A DNA stretch of 64,000 bases, from contig NZ_BMVM01000010.1 in NCBI RefSeq assembly GCF_014650715.1, positions 186,001 through 250,000 of the forward strand, read 5' to 3'. The position numbers and the translations under genes were made by a program. The DNA is from Streptomyces bluensis. Lineage in GTDB: Bacteria > Actinomycetota > Actinomycetes > Streptomycetales > Streptomycetaceae. Under the pieces are notes generated by a model, which saw only the letters and a program-made list of their open reading frames with translations, searched no databases and was not told the DNA's origin. This document shows positions 52,533 to 60,832 of the stretch, in pieces; positions within the stretch are counted from its first letter, which is position 1; every line of letters starts with the position of its first letter.

Positions 52533-53225
52533 GTGAGCAGCAGCCTTCGACGCGGCACCCTTGCCGCCACCGCCATCGCGTTCTCGATCGCCTCGCTCGC
52601 CGCGTGCGGTGCCGGCAACAACGCCCAGACTCTGGAGGTCAAGCCGGACAACGCGGCCACGGCCGTCGGTGACATCAAGGTCCAGAACGCGATCGTCGTC
52701 ACCCAGCCCAGCCTGGAGTCGTCGACGGGCCCGGCCGTGATCTCCGCGACCGTGTTCAACACCGGCCGCACCGCCCAGACGCTGGAGGCCGTCACGGTCG
52801 CCGGCACCGGCAGGTCCGCCGAGCTCAGCCCCGCGAAGGGCACGGGCAAGCTGACCATCCCGGCCGGCGGCTCCGTCGTCATCGGCGGCGAGGGCAACGC
52901 CTCCGCGGTGCTGCCGAAGACGCCCGCGGCCGTCAAGGACGGCAACGCCCAGGCGATCACCTTCACCTTCAGCAGCACCGGCGACGTGAGCCTGCGGGCG
53001 TTCGTCGTCCCGGCCGAGAGCTACTTCGAGAAGTGGGGCCCGAGCGAGATGCCGACGGTGCCGTCGCCGAGCGCCAGCCCGTCGAACAGCCCCAAGGCGC
53101 CGTCCGGCTCCCCGTCCGGGACCCCCTCGGGCTCGGCGTCGGCGTCGGTGGGCGCGGGCGGCGAGGCCCCCGACGCCGCGGCGTCGGCATCGGCCTCGCA
53201 GAGCCAGGGCTCTGCCGAGAACTGA
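52533..53225 (+). CDS. Secreted lipoprotein of unknown function
   Basis: A 230-residue exported lipoprotein. The signal peptide (LRRGTLAATAIAFSIASL) ends in the lipobox LAAC. The middle (residues about 40-165) is a predicted beta-sandwich (VISATVFNTGRTAQTLEAVT, LTIPAGGSVVIGGEG) resembling the copper chaperone PCu(A)C/DUF461 fold, but the Met/His copper ligands of that family are not evident. The last 60 residues are a Ser/Pro/Gly/Ala tail. GTG at 52533 with AAGGAG upstream. It lies next to phoP but is convergent with it. Confidence 0.75.
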   Translation: MSSSLRRGTLAATAIAFSIASLAACGAGNNAQTLEVKPDNAATAVGDIKVQNAIVVTQPSLESSTGPAVISATVFNTGRTAQTLEAVTVAGTGRSAELSPAKGTGKLTIPAGGSVVIGGEGNASAVLPKTPAAVKDGNAQAITFTFSSTGDVSLRAFVVPAESYFEKWGPSEMPTVPSPSASPSNSPKAPSGSPSGTPSGSASASVGAGGEAPDAAASASASQSQGSAEN

Positions 53226-53238
53226 GCCTCGTACAGAC

Positions 53239-53288
53239 GCAAGCGGAAGGGCCGCACTCCTGTGAGGGAGTGCGGCCCTTCCGCTTGC
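53239..53288. terminator. Bidirectional terminator, 22-bp stem
   Basis: The segment 53239-53260 pairs completely with 53267-53288 around a 6-base loop (core GGAAGGGCCGCACTCC). It separates the converging lipoprotein gene and phoP. Confidence 0.92.
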
Positions 53289-53310
53289 TCTTCATCTCTG
53301 CCGGGCCGGC

Positions 53311-53991
53311 CTACGGCTCGAACTTGTATCCGAGTCCACGCACCGTCACGAGGTACCGCGGCGCACCCGGGTCCGGCTCGATCTTCGCGCGGAGGCGCTT
53401 GACGTGGACGTCGAGGGTCTTGGTGTCGCCCACGTAGTCGGCGCCCCAGACGCGGTCGATGAGCTGCATACGGGTCAGTACGCGTCCCGCGTTGCGCAGG
53501 AGCATCTCCAGCAGGTCGAACTCCTTGAGGGGCAGGTCGACCTTGGAGCCCGAGACCGTGACCACATGGCGGTCGACGTCCATGCGGACCGGGCCCGCCT
53601 CCAGCGCGGCCGGGGCCACCTCCTCGGGCTCGCCGCGGCGGCGCAGCACGGCCCGGATGCGCGCCACCAGCTCGCGCGAGGAGAAGGGCTTGGTGACATA
53701 GTCATCGGCTCCTATTTCCAGGCCCACGACCTTGTCGATCTCGCTGTCCTTGGCCGTAACCATGATCACCGGGACGTTGGAGCGGCCGCGCAGCTGGCGG
53801 CAGACCTCGGTGCCCGGCAGCCCGGGCAGCATGAGGTCGAGGAGGACGAGGTCGGCGCCGTTGCGCTCGAACTCGTCGAGGCCGTCGGGCCCGGTGGTCG
53901 CGATGGCGACCTCGAAGCCCTCCTTGCGAAGCATGTAGGACAGAGCGTCGGAGAAGGACTCCTCGTCCTCGACGACAAGCACTCGGGTCAC
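53311..53991 (-). CDS. phoP: Response regulator PhoP (phosphate control)
   Basis: A 226-residue OmpR/PhoB-type regulator. Receiver: acidic pocket in LVVEDEESF, phospho-Asp in LVLLDLMLPGLPG, Lys in YVTKPFSSREL. The winged-helix DNA-binding domain follows (LPLKEFDLLEMLLRNAGRVL, then RVWGADYVGDTKTLDVHVKR). It binds PHO boxes at phosphate limitation and also restrains antibiotic production. GTG at 53991 overlaps the phoR stop (GTGA), so the pair phoR-phoP is coupled. The PHO box upstream of phoR implies autoregulation. Confidence 0.95.
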   Translation of the reverse strand: MTRVLVVEDEESFSDALSYMLRKEGFEVAIATTGPDGLDEFERNGADLVLLDLMLPGLPGTEVCRQLRGRSNVPVIMVTAKDSEIDKVVGLEIGADDYVTKPFSSRELVARIRAVLRRRGEPEEVAPAALEAGPVRMDVDRHVVTVSGSKVDLPLKEFDLLEMLLRNAGRVLTRMQLIDRVWGADYVGDTKTLDVHVKRLRAKIEPDPGAPRYLVTVRGLGYKFEP

Positions 53992-55244
53992 GGGAGGACC
54001 TCCGGGGCGGGAAACGGTTCGTACGGGGATGTTTCGGTGGTGGGTTGTCCGTCCTCGTCGTCGAGGTCCGGGTGCTGCGACGCGCGGTCGCGGGCCGCGC
54101 CCGCCTCCGGCAGTCTGAGGGTGAACGTGGAGCCCTGACCCTCGGAGCTCCACACCGTGACCTCCCCGCCGTGCGAGGCGGCCACGTGCTTGACGATCGC
54201 GAGACCGAGGCCCGTGCCGCCCGTGTGGCGGGACCGGGCGGGGTCGACGCGGTAGAAGCGCTCGAAGATGCGCTCCTTGTCCTTCTCGGAGATGCCGATG
54301 CCCTGGTCGGTCACGGCGACCTCGATCAGGTCCCCGCCCGGCGCGCTCACCCTGCGGGCGGCGATGCCGACGCGGGTGCGGGCGGGCGAGTAGTTGACGG
54401 CGTTCTCGACGAGGTTGCCGAGAGCCGCGGCGAGCTGGCCGCGGTTGCCCCACACATGCAGGTCGGCGGTGCCGCCGGCGGCCATGGTGATCTGCTTGGT
54501 GCCGGCCTGGTGGCGGCACCGGTCGATGGCCTCGGCGACCAGTTCGTCCACCCGTACGGGCTCGGCGTCCTCCAGCGGGTCGTCGTTCTGCACGCGCGAG
54601 AGGTCGATGAGTTCCTGCACGAGGTTCGTCAGCCGGGTCGCCTCGATCTGCATGCGCCCGGCGAAGCGCTCCACCGCCTCGGGGTCGTCGCTGGCTCCCA
54701 TGACGGCCTCGGAGAGGAGGGAGAGCGCTCCGACGGGCGTCTTCAGCTCATGACTGACGTTGGCCACGAAGTCCCGTCGTACGGCCTCTATGCGGCGGGC
54801 CTCGGTGAGGTCCTCGACCAGCAGCAGGACGAGCCGGGAGCCCAGCGGGGCCACGCGCGCGGACACCGCGAGGGCCTCGCCGCGGCCGGTGCCGCGCCGG
54901 GGAAGGTCCAGCTCCACCTGGCGTATCTCGCCGTCGCGCCGGGTGTCCCGCGCCATCTGCATCATGGGCTCGATGGCGAGCTTGCCCCCGCGCACCAGCC
55001 CGAGGGCGTACGCGGCGGAGCTGGCCTTGACGACGCTGTCGCCCTCGTCGAGCACGACGGCCGAGGAGCGGAGCACGGACAGCACGGTGTCGACGCCGGG
55101 CGGCAGCACCGGGTCCGTGTGCAGGGAGGTCCGGGTGGGACGCTTCTGCTCGCGCTCGCTCCAGCGGAACGCCAGCATGGCGATGACACCGGTGAGCACA
55201 CCGGCGATCGCTGCCGCTGCGGCGACCGCCGCGTTCACGTCCAT
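53988..55244 (-). CDS. phoR: Sensor histidine kinase PhoR
   Basis: A 418-residue membrane sensor kinase. One N-terminal membrane segment (residues about 4-25, AAVAAAAAIAGVLTGVIAML) anchors it without a large outer domain. A PAS-like region (about 60-150) precedes the H-box DFVANVSHELKTPVGALSLL. The catalytic domain has N-box NLVENAVNYS, DQGIGISEKD and TGGTGLGLAIVKHVA. The C-terminal 35 residues are disordered. It phosphorylates PhoP. It is divergent from phoU, whose product links it to phosphate uptake. Confidence 0.95.
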   Translation of the reverse strand: MDVNAAVAAAAAIAGVLTGVIAMLAFRWSEREQKRPTRTSLHTDPVLPPGVDTVLSVLRSSAVVLDEGDSVVKASSAAYALGLVRGGKLAIEPMMQMARDTRRDGEIRQVELDLPRRGTGRGEALAVSARVAPLGSRLVLLLVEDLTEARRIEAVRRDFVANVSHELKTPVGALSLLSEAVMGASDDPEAVERFAGRMQIEATRLTNLVQELIDLSRVQNDDPLEDAEPVRVDELVAEAIDRCRHQAGTKQITMAAGGTADLHVWGNRGQLAAALGNLVENAVNYSPARTRVGIAARRVSAPGGDLIEVAVTDQGIGISEKDKERIFERFYRVDPARSRHTGGTGLGLAIVKHVAASHGGEVTVWSSEGQGSTFTLRLPEAGAARDRASQHPDLDDEDGQPTTETSPYEPFPAPEVLP

Positions 55245-55317
55245 GCGAACAGGTTAGGCACGACGTCGTGCCTGGCCACAGCCATCAGTGTGCGAGCTCG
55301 AACACTCGTCGCCCAGA

Positions 55318-55350
55318 GTTCACCTTGGAGCCAGTATTGGTTCATTTGTG
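55318..55350. promoter_or_regulatory. PHO box in the phoR-phoU intergenic region
   Basis: Three 11-base direct-repeat units follow in exact register: GTTCACCTTGG (55318), AGCCAGTATTG (55329), GTTCATTTGTG (55340). The outer two match the PhoP repeat unit (GTTCACC-like). It lies in the 282-base divergent region, and would serve both phoRP and phoU. Confidence 0.85.
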
Positions 55351-55526
55351 ATGTCGGAAACGGACGCGTGCGGGGCGGAACGTGACAGCGTGGGGTTCAT
55401 CTGGCCTCCTGGCGGCCGGTTGGCCGAGAGGCGCCGTACGCGGCGGCGTCCGATGGTGGACGTGGCTGGTGGAAACCCCGGAGCGCCTGGAACCCCCGAA
55501 AGAGACGTTAGAGAAGAGGGACCCTG

Positions 55527-56216
55527 ATGCGGGACGCGTACCACGAGGAACTTGACTCGATCGGCGATGACCTGGTCGAGATGGCCCGGCTGGTCGGGTC
55601 GGCGATCGGGCGCGCCACGACGGCCATCCTCGACTCCGACCTGAAGCTGGCGGAGAGCGTGATCGAGGCCGACAAGAAGGTCGACGACCTCCAGCACGAC
55701 CTGGAAGCGCGCGCGATAGCCCTGCTCGCCCGCCAGCAGCCGGTGGCGACGGACCTCCGTATCGTCGTGACGTCGCTGCGCATGAGCGCCGACCTGGAGC
55801 GCTCGGGCGACCTGGCCCAGCACGTGGCGAAGCTGGCCCGCCTGCGGTTCCCGGAGCGGGCCGTCCCGCGGGACCTGCACGCCACGATCCTGGAGATGGG
55901 CCAGCTGGCCCAGCGTCTGATGGCGAAGGCGGCGGAGGTCCTCATCACCAAGGACGTGGACCTGGCCCTGCAGCTGGAGCAGGACGACGACGAGATGGAC
56001 CTCCTCCACCGCACCCTCTTCCAGCACCTCATCGACGATCGCTGGAAGCACGGCATCGAGACCGCGGTGGACGTCACCCTGCTGGGCCGCTACTACGAGC
56101 GCTTCGCGGACCACGCCGTGTCCGTGGCCAAGCGCGTGGTGTACCTGGTGACGGGCGAGCACGCGGACGAGATCCAGCCGGAGATCCAGCCGGTGACGGG
56201 GGTCGAGGGGGCGTAG
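55527..56216 (+). CDS. phoU: Phosphate signalling protein PhoU
   Basis: A 229-residue PhoU with two copies of the helical PhoU domain. Conserved Glu/Asp-rich segments are EADKKVDDLQHDLEARAIAL and YYERFADHAVSVAKRVVYL. PhoU links the Pst transporter to PhoR and dampens the phosphate starvation response. RBS AGAAGAGGG. Divergent from phoR-phoP across the PHO box. Confidence 0.95.
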   Translation: MRDAYHEELDSIGDDLVEMARLVGSAIGRATTAILDSDLKLAESVIEADKKVDDLQHDLEARAIALLARQQPVATDLRIVVTSLRMSADLERSGDLAQHVAKLARLRFPERAVPRDLHATILEMGQLAQRLMAKAAEVLITKDVDLALQLEQDDDEMDLLHRTLFQHLIDDRWKHGIETAVDVTLLGRYYERFADHAVSVAKRVVYLVTGEHADEIQPEIQPVTGVEGA

Positions 56217-56340
56217 GGCCTCTCCGGCTGGTACGGGTCGGGCGTGCGCGAGCCTCAGTGCGCCGTTGATGCGCCCAGCGGAAGGGGCGTCCACTGGGCA
56301 CAGGCACCAGCCTTCGAGGACCAGCTTCGAGGAGGGACCC

Positions 56341-56493
56341 ATGGCCGAATCCCCCATCACACCCGACCCCACGCAGGACCGCGAGACGGAGCACCCCGCC
56401 GAGATCAGGACCCTGCCGCTGGTCGCCGCCTGCGGCTGCGGTTCGGGCTGCGGCTGCGGCTGCCAGTCGGGCGGCCCCTGCCAGTGCGGCTGA
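56341..56493 (+). CDS. Cysteine-rich 50-residue protein
   Basis: A 50-residue protein, ATG at 56341 with GGAGGG upstream. The first 28 residues are acidic (SPITPDPTQDRETEHPAEIR). The last 20 residues carry seven cysteines (CGCGSGCGCGC, then PCQCG), suggesting a metal-binding, metallothionein-like tail or a peptide precursor with modified cysteines. It is close to a nickel-binding-type gene, which favours metal. I do not know a named family. Confidence 0.6.
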   Translation: MAESPITPDPTQDRETEHPAEIRTLPLVAACGCGSGCGCGCQSGGPCQCG

Positions 56494-56553
56494 CGCGCGG
56501 CGCGCCACGAGTGGGCTCGCCTCTGCCGTCGCGCGGGAGCAGCATGGAGAAGG

Positions 56554-56612
56554 GGAACGAATGAACGCGAGAACGAGATAGAACGAAAGATTACGAAAGA
56601 GAACGAACGATA
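56554..56612. repeat. A-rich GAACGA repeat tract
   Basis: Six imperfect GAACGA/GAAAGA units (GAACGAATGAACGCGAGAAC...) form an unusually A-rich stretch directly before the DUF4242 gene. It could be a translational or transcriptional enhancer or a regulator array. Confidence 0.6.
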
Positions 56613-56644
56613 ACTGGCGGACTCGGAAGGAGGTGCGAACCCTC

Positions 56645-56893
56645 ATGACCCGGTTCATGGACGTCCACCACGGAGTGAAGGGCGTCACGGCTGAACGGAT
56701 GCGCGAGGCGTACCAGGCCGATCTCGCCATAGAAGAGGAAGAGGACGTCCACTTCGAGAGGACCTGGGCGGACCCGGAGTCCGGCACGGTGTACTGCCTC
56801 TCCGAGGCCCCTTCGGCCGAAGCGGTCCAGCGCGTCCACGAACGCGCCGGCCACAAGGCGGACGAGATCCATCCGGTGCCGCTGAGCATGTGA
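56645..56893 (+). CDS. DUF4242 nickel-binding-type small protein (SCO4226-like)
   Basis: An 82-residue ferredoxin-like alpha/beta protein starting TRFMDVHHGVKGVTAERM. It closely resembles the nickel-responsive, nickel-binding protein SCO4226 of S. coelicolor as I remember it; the His pair in MDVHHG and the Cys in GTVYCLSEAP are plausible ligands. ATG at 56645 with GGAGG 11 bases upstream; a GTG 4 codons earlier is in frame. It follows the Cys-rich gene, and both may respond to metals. Confidence 0.8.
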   Translation: MTRFMDVHHGVKGVTAERMREAYQADLAIEEEEDVHFERTWADPESGTVYCLSEAPSAEAVQRVHERAGHKADEIHPVPLSM

Positions 56894-57007
56894 GTGCCCC
56901 ACCCATGCGACGGTCTCTGCCCGCGCGGCGCGATGCGATGTGATGCGATGCGGCGCGGGCAGGGGCCGGGGGCCTGCCAGAGGGCCAGCCGAAGGGCCCA
57001 CCCGGGG

Positions 57008-57045
57008 GTCAGCTGAAGGGAACGGCGTCAGCTGAAGGGAACGGC
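57008..57045. repeat. 19-base tandem duplication at a gene's 3' end
   Basis: GTCAGCTGAAGGGAACGGC occurs twice without spacer. The second copy contains the stop and last codons (AVPFS) of the DUF4232 lipoprotein gene, so the first copy duplicates its end outside the frame. Confidence 0.9.
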
Positions 57046-57693
57046 GTCCGCAGGGGCGGTGTGCCAGTTGGTGACGATCGGGTCCTCGACAGTGATGGTG
57101 CCGACCGGCAGGGACACCGGGTTGGGGTCGTCGTCACCGACGCCGACGATGATGCTGTCCAGTTCCTTGCCACCGTCTCCGTTGGTGGTCTTCGTCTTCA
57201 CCCCCGCGTAGGCGGTGGTGCTCCCACTCAGCTTGACCTGCTCGCCGACGGACTGCTCCGCGGGCCCCGCCTGGGTGCCGTCGGACCCGAACGCCACGGT
57301 CGGAAGCGCGGCGGGCAGATAGCAGCTGATCCCCGACTTCGCCTTCGCGCTGATCAGGATGTATCCGCCGGCCTGGGTCTCGGACTTGGTGCTCCAGGAG
57401 ATGTCGTTGGCGCCGCAGGTCTGCCCGACGGGCTCCCGCTCGCCGTTGCCGGTGTCGGCGCCGGAGCCGGCCCCGTCCACGGTTCCCTGGCCCGACGCGT
57501 CGGAGCCCTTGTCGCTGCCCTTGTCGGTGCCCTTGCCACTGCCGGCGGTCGACGAGTCGGACGCGGCGGACGAAGACCCCTGCGCGGTGCCGGTGTCCTG
57601 GGCCGTGTCCGTGTCCTGGCACGCGGTCATCAGCAGGGCGCCGCCCACGAGGGCTGCGGAGACGAGGAAGGCCTTGCGACGGTTGCCGGACAT
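57028..57693 (-). CDS. DUF4232-type secreted lipoprotein
   Basis: A 221-residue exported lipoprotein. The signal peptide (NRRKAFLVSAALVGGALL) ends in lipobox MTAC. A 70-residue Ser/Gly/Asp/Lys linker with repeats (GKGTDKGSDKGSD) follows. The C-terminal 130 residues are a DUF4232-like beta-sandwich (CGANDISWSTKSETQAGGYI, SGISCYLPAALPTVAFG, then TITVEDPIVTNWHTAPADAV) with a likely disulfide. ATG at 57693 follows AAGGGG. Function of DUF4232 is unknown; such proteins are abundant on the Streptomyces surface. Confidence 0.85.
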   Translation of the reverse strand: MSGNRRKAFLVSAALVGGALLMTACQDTDTAQDTGTAQGSSSAASDSSTAGSGKGTDKGSDKGSDASGQGTVDGAGSGADTGNGEREPVGQTCGANDISWSTKSETQAGGYILISAKAKSGISCYLPAALPTVAFGSDGTQAGPAEQSVGEQVKLSGSTTAYAGVKTKTTNGDGGKELDSIIVGVGDDDPNPVSLPVGTITVEDPIVTNWHTAPADAVPFS

Positions 57694-57959
57694 GAAATCC
57701 CCTTGGTCATCGGTGAGTTGAGGCCGAAGCGGCTTCGGCTTCGCGGTGCTTGTTCGATCACTATGAGGGGGCTGCGAGCCAAAGGGATCCCGGCGCCTTC
57801 GTTCCAGGACACCGCTGTCACACGCTGGTGACATGATCACGAACACCTGAGGGAGCTTCTGCCGGGCTCCTTGCGGCCGCGACCGCGGACCCGGCTCACC
57901 TCGTCGTCGGCGTGGTCAAAGACGCCTGCAACGCGTCCCGGGTGAGGGCACGTTTCGAT

Positions 57960-58654
57960 GCGCAGGCGGGCGATGCCGAGCATGGCGTGATGGACGGCGT
58001 CGCCTTTGAGGCGGCAGTCGCGAAGGATCTTCCAGCTCTTCATGCGTGCGAAGACGTGTTCAACGCGAGCCCTGATCTGCTTGTGTGCTCGATTGTGTTG
58101 CTCCTTCCAGGAGGGCAGTTCTTCGCCCGTGCGGACATCGTGTTCCCGACAGCGGCTTTGGCGCCGGACTCCTCCCAGCCTCGGGAGTCATGCCAGGTAC
58201 CCGGAACGGGCCGGCCGACGACTACGACCCGGCGGGTATCGGCATCGATCACAACCTGATGGGCCGTGGAGTATCGATCGTTCTTCGACTGCTCGGCCAC
58301 CGAGTGGTCGCGGGTGGGCACCAGGGTGCCGTCAACGATGAGGACGGTGTCCCTGCGGAACCGGCTCCGCTGCCGGAGTGCCAACAGCGGACCGAGGTGG
58401 TTAATGATGCGGTCCGCGGCCGACTTGGAGATCCCGAACAGCGGCGCCAGCTGGCGCATCGTCAAGTTTGTGCGCCAGTACGCCGTGACGAGCAGGACGC
58501 GATCCTCCAGTGACAGACTCCAGGGTCGGCCGCGCGGTCGATCTGCGGCCTGCTCACGTCGTACTGCGGCTACCAACTTGCCGAAGCAGCGCGGGCTCAG
58601 CCCCGTAAAGGGGCCTGTCCAGGACGGCACCGACGCCGTGATCATTCCAGCCAC
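57960..58654 (-). pseudogene. IS5-family transposase with internal deletion
   Basis: The minus strand starts like the common Streptomyces IS5-group transposase: SWTGPFTGLSPRCFGKLVAA, LAPLFGISKSAADRIINHLG, then the first catalytic Asp in LIVDGTLVPTRDHS. After GAKAAVGNTM the frame is wrong. A neighbouring frame continues DVRTGEELPSWKEQHNRAHK and RARVEHVFARMKSWKILRDC (catalytic Glu), then HHAMLGIARL. About 20 residues that in family members hold the second catalytic Asp (ADGGYPG type, from memory) are missing at the joint. The copy is therefore inactive. It marks the start of the accessory tail of the window. Confidence 0.8.
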
Positions 58655-58829
58655 ACCGTGATCGTTTCAGCCGAGGCGAGCGGGTCGGTGAGGGGCCGCA
58701 TTGACCTCGGCTGAGCATGATGCCGCTGGGTGCGACGGAATCAACATCACGTTGGTAAAACTCGACGTTGTGTAGACTTTCTGGGTGAGGGGGCAGTCCA
58801 GCTCCTCGCGAGACCTTTCTGGAGGAGCA

Positions 58830-59678
58830 GTGCAGCAGCAGAAGTGGCTCATCACCGGCGTCAGCACAGGCCTTGGACGTGCCTTCGCCCAAGCCGCCCT
58901 GACCGCCGGGCACACCGTCGTCGGCACGGTCCGCTCCGAGGACGACCTGCGGGCCTTCGAAGGGCTCAAACCCGGGTACGCTCACGGCCGCATCCTGGAT
59001 GTGACCGACGACGCCGCCGTCTCGAGTGTGATCACGGAGGTGGAGCAGAGCGTCGGCCCCCTGGATGTCGTCGTCGCCAACGCGGGCTACGGCCTGGAGG
59101 GCACCTTCGAGGAAACGCCGCTGGCCGAGGTGCGGCGGCAGTTCGAGGTCAACGTATTCGGGACAGTGGCCACCCTGCAGGCAGCACTGCCCCACATGCG
59201 CCGGCGCCGCCGCGGACACCTGATGGCCGTCACCTCCATGGGCGGGCTGATGGCCGTGCCCGGCATGTCCGCCTACTGCGGCAGCAAGTTCGCCCTGGAA
59301 GGCATCCTCGAGGCACTGGGCAAGGAGGTCGCACAGTTCGGGATCCACGTGACGGCGATCGAGCCCGGCTCCTTCCGCACCGACTGGGCCGGACGGTCCA
59401 TGACACGCACCGCGCGGTCCATCGACGACTACGACGAGCTGTTCACCCCTATCCGTGAAGCGCGGCAGAAGGCCAGCGGGAACCAGCTGGGCAATCCGGC
59501 CAAGGCCGGGGACGCCGTCGTGCAGATCGCGTCGGTCGACCAGCCGCCGGCCCACCTCGTCCTGGGCTCGGACGCGCTGCGACTGGTCACCGCCGCGCGC
59601 ACGGCCGTGGACGAGGACATCCGCGCATGGGAGACGCTCTCCCGTACCACCGACTTCGCCGAGGGCGCTCAGCTCTGA
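58830..59678 (+). CDS. Short-chain dehydrogenase/reductase
   Basis: A 282-residue SDR enzyme. Cofactor motif LITGVSTGLGRAFAQAAL (TGxxxGxG), NAG in VVVANAGYGLEGTF, and the catalytic YxxxK as SAYCGSKFALEGILEAL with the upstream Ser in MAVTSMGGL. It is of the classical NADP(H)-type length with a C-terminal extension typical of the oxidoreductase group. GTG at 58830 is set by GGAGGAG; the frame opens earlier. Its TGA overlaps the ATG of the TetR gene (TGATG), so the two form an operon. Substrate unknown. Confidence 0.88.
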   Translation: MQQQKWLITGVSTGLGRAFAQAALTAGHTVVGTVRSEDDLRAFEGLKPGYAHGRILDVTDDAAVSSVITEVEQSVGPLDVVVANAGYGLEGTFEETPLAEVRRQFEVNVFGTVATLQAALPHMRRRRRGHLMAVTSMGGLMAVPGMSAYCGSKFALEGILEALGKEVAQFGIHVTAIEPGSFRTDWAGRSMTRTARSIDDYDELFTPIREARQKASGNQLGNPAKAGDAVVQIASVDQPPAHLVLGSDALRLVTAARTAVDEDIRAWETLSRTTDFAEGAQL

Positions 59679-60292
59679 TGCCCGGCCACCACCCCGCGCG
59701 GAGTCGACGCACCACCGAACGCAAGGGTGACGTCCGGGAGCGGGCCATCCTCGACACCTGCGAAGCTCTGCTAGCACAACAGGGCTATGACGCCATGACC
59801 GTCGGCGACATCGCGCAGGGCGCCGGCATCACACGTGGCGCCCTGTACTTCTACTTCGGCTCCAAGCAAGAAGTGGTCACGGCGCTCGTGGCCCGGACCG
59901 TTGAGCACCTGTGGGAGCGGTCCCGGGCCACCGCGCAGACCGACGAGCCACGCCAGGCCATCGCAGCAGCCATGCGGCGCACGGTCGAGCTGTGGAACGA
60001 GCACGGTCTGGTCATGCGCACGGCGATCGACCTGTCGTTGACCGTACCGGAGATCGGCGAGTTGTGGAGCCACACGGCAGACTTGTTCATCACGGCCATC
60101 GCCACCGTCCTGGAACGAGCCGGCGTTCAGGCCGGCACCGAACCAGAGCAAGCGTCGGCGATGGCACGCGCCCTGTGCTGGATGATCGAGCGGACCTTCT
60201 ACCACGCCTCGCAAGAGTCCTGCGAGGAGTTGCAAAAGGCATCCTCGACCTGCGAACACATCTGGCTGATCAGCGCCGGCCTGATCACCTGA
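59678..60292 (+). CDS. TetR/AcrR-family repressor
   Basis: A 204-residue TetR-type regulator. Helix-turn-helix at residues about 20-65: ILDTCEALLAQQGYDAMTVG, DIAQGAGITRGALYFYFGSK. The ligand domain resembles the EthR/AlkX type (TVELWNEHGLVMRTAIDLSL, RALCWMIERTFYHAS). Its ATG overlaps the SDR stop, so it probably controls the SDR operon itself and is released by a substrate-like ligand. Confidence 0.9.
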   Translation: MPGHHPARSRRTTERKGDVRERAILDTCEALLAQQGYDAMTVGDIAQGAGITRGALYFYFGSKQEVVTALVARTVEHLWERSRATAQTDEPRQAIAAAMRRTVELWNEHGLVMRTAIDLSLTVPEIGELWSHTADLFITAIATVLERAGVQAGTEPEQASAMARALCWMIERTFYHASQESCEELQKASSTCEHIWLISAGLIT

Positions 60293-60832
60293 TGCATCTG
60301 GTGTGCACGGTGAGGCGCGAAACCAAACCCCGTGACGCCGAGGCCCCCCTCCAGGCACTCCGCCACCGGAAAACCCGCGAGGCACAACATCCTCTCCCAG
60401 CCCGATCCACGGGATCCGGCGTCCACAACTCCCCTGTATGGGCCTTCCGGATCAGAGTGCGAGACCTGGAAGGTCACTTACGGGACAGCCCTTAGTCGAT
60501 CGCATGTCGCTCTTCGTGCTCGCAGAGGTGGGCAGTGCGCCTGCCGAGGGCCGATTCAGTACTACGTTCGGGCTACTGCGCCGGATCCGGTTCACAGTCG
60601 CCGAGGAAACGCCTCTCGGGTTCTGCGATGGCACTGTCCCATGTCCGAGTGAGGCAGCGCTGCCGAATGGCGTACTTGAGTGGCTTTAGGAAGTCACAAA
60701 GGCCCCTTGCTGCTTACCGTCACCCGAGGACAACTCCCGATCTCGGCCATTCTGGATCGGAGGGTTTAACCGGACAGAGGGTCCGAAGACTGAGCGGCAT
60801 CGCCAGGGGCCCAGACACCCAGGAGGTCGGCA
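60293..60832. other. Spacer after the TetR gene
   Basis: 540 bases without a recognised gene. A short frame from ATG 60504 (MSLFVLAEVGSAPAEGRF) has no features and ends at 60689. GC content is lower than in core regions, as expected of acquired DNA. The promoter of the arylsulfotransferase-like gene should lie at the right end. Confidence 0.35.

Noticed and set aside
60438..60689. An 83-codon frame between the TetR and arylsulfotransferase genes
   Set aside because: No family features; start codon lacks a ribosome binding site. Left as unexplained spacer.
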